Positions 55,901-64,000 of a DNA stretch of 64,000 nucleotides are shown piece after piece (position 1 is the first letter of the stretch; each line of letters starts with the position of its first letter). The position numbers and the translations under genes were made by a program. The notes beneath the pieces are model-generated. The model worked only from the letters and a program-made list of their open reading frames with translations, was not told where the DNA came from and searched no databases. Source of the DNA: Tomocerus qinae (Eukaryota; Arthropoda; Collembola; Entomobryomorpha; Tomoceridae); the NCBI GenBank assembly GCA_020055645.1, contig CM034549.1, forward strand, positions 15,831,930 through 15,895,929, in the 5' to 3' direction.

Positions 55901-58900
55901 CTGCACTATATTACCTTTTAAATATACTTCAACCGAGTATATCTACCACTATCAAAAGTAAATCTGCTCGTATTTACAAAGGAATATGAAGTATTATTGT
56001 TATTAAGGTAATAAGGCTTGTGATTTAGTTAGAAATCCTGGATTACATATTACTATTACAGAGCAACTTTCGTTTTCCTCGTACTCAGAAGCTCTTTATG
56101 CAAAAAGAGTTGCTCTGCACTATTTAGAGTTTAAGTACGGTATATGTCCTATATATTTATTCCATGAGTATTTTGTACTTTAGGTACTAGTCTTAGTGGC
56201 CAACTATTTTGTAGATTTCAGTTTCAGTCGTTTATTGAATGTGATAGACAGGGGAAGGGTAGAAAAGAGCCAAAACCAAAGCATGGCATGTCGCAATGCT
56301 CCACTGGAAGCCAATTTGAGCATCAGATTTTCCAACTCACTTACTGCCACTAAAACTATGATCTTTCTACCAGAGGAGTTCAAAGCAGGATTGGCGAGAA
56401 AGCCAGGCTTCGAGCGAATTACTTTAATGTGATGCAATATTCCACTAAAGGATTCTCTTTCGCCTTTAGTTTCAGATACACTGACTCACTGCAATTTGCA
56501 GCAGCAGTACCAATACTATTAGTAAAAGCTTTCTACAATAATGCAATATGTTTTCTGTATCTGTGCACTTGAGATCTACTTTTAATGCTTACCTATGCAA
56601 AGATTTCTGTTTCCAGCCTTGAATCTTCTAACTCTAAGTCCTTCTCTCTACCGTGCAGTGCACTAGGAAACTTTTTATTTAATTAAAATAGAACGCAGCT
56701 TTCGTAAAGGAACAAAACTGTCATTTTCAAGGAAAAAATACCATGCAAAACTTTGAATGCAAACGAGATTTGGAATTGTATACCTAGCCAAGATTTATTT
56801 CGTGCTATATTTCTTATCCAAGATAAAATATCAAGAAGTGAGGGTGAATGGCAACTGTCTACTATAAAGTTAGCATGTGATTTTCTGCGGATACAGTTAC
56901 CCAATTGGATATTTAATTAAAAAAGCAATTTTTCAATGCCTGTAGCCGATAATAGGTTGTGAGCTAATGATTACCTTGTGCTTCCATGAAGTGATTGGAT
57001 ACATAATTATTATAATATTTGAATAATTGTACTAGTAGCTAATGGTACAATTTTGATAATAGTGAAGAAGTACGCATGTTACAATATTTTCAATGGTACC
57101 AACAAATTGTAATTGTCATCTGTAGGTGGGATGTTGTTTTTCTTTGCCGTTTGAAAATAGAGTTGTTTAAGCAAGTGTTAAGAAGCTAATTGAAGTTGAA
57201 ATAGATGAAAGTAAGTTTTAACTCTCTGAAAGTTCTGTTTGTAACTAGCTGTAAGGTTGAAATTGTGAAAACTAATTGGCGAAGGGAAATGAATATTGTG
57301 TGCTCTAGTTGGCTGGTATCGTTACAGGTACCTGAAAGCAATTTGCTTTGTGTTGTGAGCATTAATTTTCGGATGACTGTGTAAGGAAGAGAATCTGATG
57401 ATGAAAATAAAAGAAATCTGAGTAAACATGACAAACTGTTGACACATGATGAATTGCAACAGTAAGTTACATTATTGTGATGCGAAAAAGATTTCCTGTT
57501 GTGCATAGCAAATAATACAAATTAGTTTGAATTTGTTCTTGTAATTAGATATCTTAGTCCAGGTACTCATAATATAATATGAAGTGAGCTGCAAAGGTGA
57601 TTATTGTGATGTGACTACTGCAACGTGAATTATTATGCAATGGCAAAAAGTACATTAAAATTATAATTTATGCAACCGAAGTGTAGATGAGTTCAGTATA
57701 TCAGTATGTTTGTGGTATATTTGTCAGATTAGATTTTTCTCAAGTCAACAGCTCATGAATAAAAGGGATAACATAATAACACACAAGAAGAGTAACCTAG
57801 ATTTGATTACATAGTAGGTAACATTCCATAGATGAAATTTACCATTGAGAAAGGGAGAGTCTTTCGGGATCATATTCAAGATTAGATTTCGTGAGGACAA
57901 CTCTCAGATTTTGCATGCAAATTTTTCTGTCTGACTAATAGTATGCAAGAATCTAATACGTAGCAGTGTCCTTATTCTTTGTTTTATGCTCACGTAGGTC
58001 TTTTATTTGAAATTACTCTTGATATCTCTTTGATTACTACAATTCATACAGTTCATTCTACCAAAAGATGATAACTATGTTAATAATATTCTGTTTGGGT
58101 AATTGGGTTGTTCTTCGTCGCCTTTTTGCCATATGGAATGAATAGAGAATGATCTTATTGCCAGAAAACATGACTATTTAATATCGCGTGTTTCTTGTCC
58201 TTCGTGTGGAGGCACTCTTTTCTTGTTCCATCTTGTCATGTCCATGTCTGCTACTGTATTTCATTAATTTTGATTTCATTGCAATATGAATGCATTGCTA
58301 GGGCCATGCAGTTTCTAGTTAGTTCTAGATATTAGCATACACAGGAGTCAGGCCAAGAAAATCAAATAGATGATAATATATACCTGCTAATAAAATGCAT
58401 TAGTTATTTTGGAATTAGAATATGGGAGCATCAGGGTTGGAATTACAATCTTGTTTTGCATATTCGTGATGTGATGTGCGATTGAAATTAGAACAATGGG
58501 ATGGTCGCATTAAGATTGCTATGATATCAGTATATGATATGAGTATTAATTTTTTCTTCGTGTCTACGAGGAAATAAGCTCAATACGCTGTCTAAAATCT
58601 GTACAATCTCGTTTCATTTGTTTATCCGCAAATGATATCGCCAAACAATGGAGCAACACTCTTTACTTACCTGGACTTTTAATTGTTTTGTGCTAGAAAT
58701 AAGTTTTTTTTGTAGGAAATATTTTTTTAGATACAATTGGAATTTAGGATAGCATGCAACATCTTCAGTTACATCCTACACATTTAACAGAGTGCATATG
58801 TAGCTCAGATTTAAGATTGCGTAAGACATGTGTGTGATTGTAGAGCATCTCTATCGTAATTTGATCGTAAAAAGTTGGTCAACATAATCTTTAAATAGTT

Positions 58901-59048
58901 AAATAGAGAAATCCAAGAATAGCAATGACAATGATTTATGTCTGTAGTCAGTGGGTTATCGTTTCTTTGGTGTGTGCAAGTATTGTTCTCGCAGATTACC
59001 CAAGAAACAAAAGAGTGAATTGTTAACGGGCATAAAATGCTGATGTAG
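46920..59048. other. Large non-coding stretch, possibly one long intron
   Basis: About 12 kb with no confident gene. If 44929-45092 joins 59049-59142, this is most of a 13.96-kb intron. Minor items are a 10-bp inverted repeat at 56059-56117, and a GC-richer pocket at 56220-56432 open on both strands without family match. A 106-codon ATG frame on the minus strand at 57186-57506 is serine-rich, unsupported and within chance expectation. Confidence 0.5.
56059..56117. repeat. 10-bp perfect inverted repeat (small hairpin)
   Basis: CAGAGCAACT (56059-56068) and AGTTGCTCTG (56108-56117) are exact reverse complements with a 39-base loop. The stem is too short for a typical microRNA precursor. Confidence 0.5.
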
Positions 59049-59142
59049 GTTGGACCATTCTGTAGTGAATCTTAAATTTCCATATAAGTATGGATTTAGA
59101 TGGACGTTTACAGGAACAGAAGCCGCACCTGATACTTTATAG
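59049..59142 (+). CDS. Candidate terminal exon of the 44.9-kb gene
   Basis: The acceptor gctgatgtag| is followed by one base, 30 codons and TAG (59140-59142). The peptide LDHSVVNLKFPYKYGFRWTF ending TGTEAAPDTL looks like real protein and is GC-richer than its flanks. It needs a phase-2 donor, which is exactly what the 44929-45092 exon provides. The join would read RLRKW then LDHSVV and yield a protein of about 85 residues, or 80 from the third ATG. The pyrimidine tract is weak and the intron would be 13.96 kb, so extra exons are possible. Function unknown. Confidence 0.33.
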
Positions 59143-59149
59143 CCGGCAA

Positions 59150-62100
59150 CTGTTTATTTGTAGGTAGAGTTAGTTAATTTGGCACGAGAACTACACTGTT
59201 GTTTTAGTTTCGGTTGACGGAGACGAAACAATTGGCAATTGTCCGTTTGTGTCATAACATTATGTTCAAAGTGGGATTATCCTTGTTCAACATTTATGTA
59301 GCGTTACAGGAATCAGTTAAACTTCAGTACAGACATTAAGAAATAAAAGACAGATTCATTTATGGCTTCATCACGGTAGGTCTTCCTATTATCCTAACCA
59401 TAGTACATCTTTTACGATCGTTATTAAATTAATGATGAAGAAAAGTCAGGTATATAGACCGTGCCCTGCAGTAAGTCACTATGTTAATGGTAAGTAAATT
59501 AGACACAGCTAAATCTAGTAAGACAACCCAACCGAATCTTATCCTAATGCCAAATTTAATCTCAGAGAGTAGCAAGGAGACAAACCCAAATAAAAACAAT
59601 GGCAATCTTTTCGTTTTTGTAAAACAGTTATTTGTGGTGGCTCTGACTGTGACTAAACTAAAAGTACATCTAACCATGTCTTATTTACATAGCACATCCA
59701 TATAGCTCTACATTTCACAAACTATACTATTTGCTTCACTTCATACAATAATTTGTTTATTTTGTGAGAAAAAATCTTTTCAATCTACTTACATTATCAT
59801 GGGATTTCTTTTTGTCGACCCGCCCCTCTAATGTTCTTGAAAAAACAGATTACACGCTCACATCAAGGTAAACAGTATATGAATCCCAGTCCACGTGCTT
59901 TATTTGTCCGTGTAAACCACTTAAAAAATTGCTTTCTCAGCAGAGAGGAAATTATTACTGACTTTTACAGAAACTTGTTACAACACTTAAAAATATTTAC
60001 CATTTTGTGACTCCACATCATTATTGTTTGTTGTAAATAAGGTTTTTAATATGTCTTCACATAAATGTTGTATTGTTCTACTAAGTTCTTTAAGACTTGT
60101 TCGGAATGGAAATCAGACTAATATTTCTTGGACATAACTATTAACAATCATGGTGGCCAGTCCGACAATCACAAATCTCACATTAAGTGAATACATGAAA
60201 TGTTCTGAACTTATTTAATGAGGTTTTACTGGTTTGTTATACTTATGTGTCCATGTAATCCTTATTAATTGCATTCACGATTATGATGTTCGTTTCTTTA
60301 AACTCAAACTACAGACCTATATAATTGTAACATTTGTGCATAAAAATGGGGAGATTGGATATCTATGTTAATGTAACGTCAAATGGTCAAATAAATTGTG
60401 TAGAAAATGTCCAGAACAAAATCCCATAATTGTTTCGGTATACGGATAGAATAGCTTCAGATTCACATGCATGAAAAGCATTATTTAACTAGAGTGTTCC
60501 AACTTATTTCATAAGACGGAGTTGTTTATTTTTCCTCATGAGTGTGAAATATTTGGGATATTTGGTAATATTATTTGGTAAAATTAACTATGCATTATAA
60601 CATTCGCTGTAATAGTGTTTATACATGTGTTACAACATTTATTGTATTTAACCTCATCAACTTATTGTTGGATAATGTCAATTATGGAAATCTCTAACCT
60701 ACTATTTTATATTCCACTGAAATCAAAAAAAATCCTTGCAATTTTTGCAAAGGTATTTATGCTCATTATTATCACATTTTGGTAAATTAAAGAAAACTGT
60801 GATTGTAACATATTATTTTATATTATGCATAAAGTGTAGAAATTGACTTGAAATGTGAAAATATTGTGTGGTCAGTAGCAGTAATGAAATAGTATTGTGT
60901 TTATTTTGTGTTTAAGGTAATAATTAATTGTAAGGTAGTGTTTTAATCTGCATTCATATTATTAAAGTAACTATATTATATTCTAAAGCAAAATTTAATT
61001 TAAGCCTCTAAAATGTCGCATGTTTGGAAGAATAATGCATTTTTTAAACAGAATCATGTAATTTTGTCCTGTGTAATGGCGAACTTGGCATGGTTGATTT
61101 AATTAATTCAAATCAGAGTACAGTTATTCGTGTTGTGCTTAATTGGTAGTCGTGTATCTATAAATTACTCCAGCATTTGGTAGTAAGTTGCTGAAGAGAG
61201 AAAGTTATTCCCGCATTACACGCAGAATACAAATTGGCAAAACTGTTCAAGCTAACTGACTGGTGTTACCAACATTGTCTAAATTTTACATGTCTTGGTA
61301 ATTCAGTGAATGCACATTAACATGTAAAATATGCATATAATAGGACAATGAGTTTGATAGGAGCGACATAGATAAACAAAATAAGAAAAGCAATGTACAT
61401 ACATATAAGTCAGCGAGGGAAACAACAATGTTGATGCTGGCGGGTTCGTGAGTAAGCAATAAAAATTTTCGCAAGGCATTCATGCATTAATTCTTCTGGT
61501 TTACGCTTTCAATGATCAAATTGAATAATTCCAGTATAAGATTCACAAACAATCAAAATCTGCAGTTTAGAGCATGTTAACTTCACAGTTGATAAAATTA
61601 GCTGAATTGATTGTGAGACATTGTGTTAGTGTTAACTTTAGGATCCTGTAATTGAAATTAAAATTAATCATTGAGTCAAATGTCTCGAGGCTGAATTAAG
61701 TTCAATTGCCTTTGGTGAATTGAATTCACCGCAATATGGACATTGTGCTATGTTAGTATGTCAAAGGATACGAAATGCACATAAATGCTATTTTGTATGG
61801 GTGAATAGTGGAAACGTGCATTAGGTAGCATAATAATTATATAAAAAAGTTAAGCAATAGCAACAGAAGCGCTGGTTTGTAAACGGGGCGAGTCATGTAG
61901 TCGTGTCTATAGAGTTTAATATGTAATACATTTGTATAACATGCAATTAAAAGGCAAGGCAATTCAAAGCATGACAAGTGATGCAAACTGAGCTGAATAC
62001 CGAAACGGATCCAAACATTTTAACAGCAAAGGGTGCGGTAGTTTCATACAGTGTGAAGTAAATGTACCTGATGTGATGTGTAAACTCGATTCTACTATAA

Positions 62101-64000
62101 TGGCTTTTGACTTATAAAAAAGTACTATTATGCCGACTCGTCTATATAATCATTTGAAATTGAATAGGATTGAATTGACCGAAAGAGGAAAGTCTTTAAA
62201 CAAATAGGTAAGTAGGTAGGATGTATTCTTAGCTACAGATGAATTAACAACCTGCAGAATCAAATAATTTAGTTCCCAGTTCCTTGTTAAAGCGCCTACG
62301 CACCTGTCGAGCCCTTTCGTAACAATCCTATATGTACTTTAAATGAGATGCGAAACAAGCTTTACATCTTTATGTTAACGTCACTATCATTACATTATGT
62401 AAGCGTGAGCAATCTTCTAAAGGATTCTTTCCGCTAAATGAAAAATAGGTACTTTTCGATTGACGAACCCTGTTTTATCCTCACATTACCAACTACATCA
62501 CTTTGTTTAACTACAAACCTATATAATTACATGTGCTGGGTTACAATGTAAAGCTATACGCTAACTAAACGTATACATACATACATAGTTAGCAACTAAT
62601 GAGAATATCCTCTCCTCAAAACTTGCATATGAAAGTTTATTCGTTCGTGATGCGTTGTCACTAATTTACTCCTTGAGCCCTTTACTTAATGGAATGCGTC
62701 GTCGTTAGCACAAATTATTTTCACATGAAGTTGGGAAAGTGCAAAAAAACTAAATTCTCTTATTACTAATTATATGCACAGAATGCACAAAAAAATCTAT
62801 TGTGCACTTTTGTAACATGACTGTTTGTCTTTCGTGCAATTCAAGAATATCAAATTACACATGGACCGCTTAATGATTTTTATTATTCATTTCACCCTCT
62901 ATATAGCATTTAAAATATTGAATATAGATGCACTAACGTCAATAATAAAAAATTTCGATCATTTTCTACAATTTAATAACTTACAATATTAGGTCGGTTT
63001 CTAAAATGTCAGAAAATTAGCAAAATCTAGAGTCGTCCTAGGATATTTGATAAAAATCTCTCAAATTTCGATCACATTCTCTATTTATTGTAAACTATTT
63101 TAGTCAATGTCATATGCAATGTATTGGTCAATCAGTTTTGCATTTCAAGCAATCATTTAAATGGTAACAGATTTTACATTCCAAAATCCCACAGGGAAAA
63201 GATTTCTTCTGTTAGAAATCTGGACCTGACATTTTCGTTTACAAAATCTTGTGTTAATTAGTAAATCGTTATTTGGAAGTGAAATCAGTGAACTCCGACT
63301 GTATGTAAAAATTGTATTAAATGTTTTGCTTAGAAATACGGATATAAAGATTATTCATTTACACCTGAGGTAAAGAGGGTTATCGTGTCTTACGTACCAG
63401 TAAACATGTAATGTAAATTACACGTGTACGAACAATAAAATATTGTGATTCATGTCAAAAAACGCAAGTCTACAAGTAACAATGGATCATTATTATAATA
63501 TTTTATTCTTTCATGTTTCTTTAAGAACTGACAAGGAAATGTTTACATTCAATATGCATATAATAGAGGCATGACGTGACAATATAGACAACTTTCCTAT
63601 GGGTTTACATAAACAATTTAAGTAGACTTTATTGTAAAGAGTGACACTAATCTTCAATGCAATGTCTAATTGATTATAGTGGGTAAATTCAGCAAAAACG
63701 CATACTTTACCTTATCATTGTGATTTCAGATTCAACCATTGTCGAACAAATTCGAAAACTATGAGATAATGTACTTTTAATAACTCCTACTGATGTTATT
63801 TCCTTTTCCTGTGACAAAAACTCTCAGAATCTATTCATCTGTATCTACAAATGGAAAGCTCACGTCGAACATTGTAATTAGTAGATTTTTTTGAAATTGC
63901 TATAAATTCAAATGACTTATGTGCTTTAAAATTGTCATTTGTTACATTTTTGAGGACAAATGCCTACATTTAATTTTCACTTATTGTTATTAGTGCACGT
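59150..64000. other. Non-coding stretch to the window end
   Basis: No supported gene. A pair of overlapping frames at 59429-59705 both start with ATG. The minus one is hydrophobic and contains LDLAVSNLL, reminiscent of a GPCR second helix, but nothing else of such a receptor is present. The rest is AT-rich with scattered stops. Confidence 0.5.

Noticed and set aside
56196..56437. Region open on both strands
   Set aside because: Neither product has a family match, and the minus frame starts with TTG; no splice context.
57186..57506. 106-codon ATG frame on the minus strand
   Set aside because: Serine-rich, no motif, and within the number of such frames expected by chance.
59429..59677. Hydrophobic minus frame with LDLAVSNLL, GPCR-like
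   Set aside because: No first helix, DRY or other receptor motif; overlaps another ATG frame and looks like chance.

Overview
The window reads as animal nuclear DNA. It is AT-rich (about one third G+C by eye), has GT-AG introns and AATAAA signals, uses the standard genetic code, and has no operons or ribosome-binding sites. The only gene I can name is COQ5, and its protein is of ordinary eukaryotic type, so I cannot place the organism below 'probably an invertebrate animal'. Gene density is very low and most of the 64 kb is non-coding.

Layout. 1-12.97 kb: no confident gene, only one GC-rich exon-like pocket on the minus strand (6947-7135). 13.0-16.0 kb, plus strand: complete seven-exon COQ5, the ubiquinone C-methyltransferase of mitochondria. 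16.6-17.2 kb: a diverged direct duplication running into a 269-bp element bounded by perfect 24-bp inverted repeats, MITE-like. 17.9-22.1 kb: two plus-strand exon-like pockets, the second followed by an AATAAA. 25.65-28.12 kb, plus strand: a two-exon gene for a 196-residue protein with a coiled coil and an acidic stretch, family not recognised. 28.5-29.8 kb: two isolated exon-like pockets, one on each strand. 29.8-44.9 kb: mostly featureless, but the minus strand holds several short pockets with good splice sites and compatible phases that could be one unknown gene with long introns. 44.93-59.14 kb, plus strand: a convincing small exon that joins in phase to a pocket 14 kb downstream, giving an unknown small protein of about 85 residues. 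59.2-64 kb: nothing supported.

Nothing suggests that the genes work together. COQ5 is a housekeeping gene and the others are orphans by eye. I did not find a defence system, gene cluster, RNA gene, CRISPR array, virus or autonomous transposon. Apart from COQ5 and the 25.65-kb gene, the exon calls rest on open frames, splice consensus, base composition and phase agreement only, so they are candidates.
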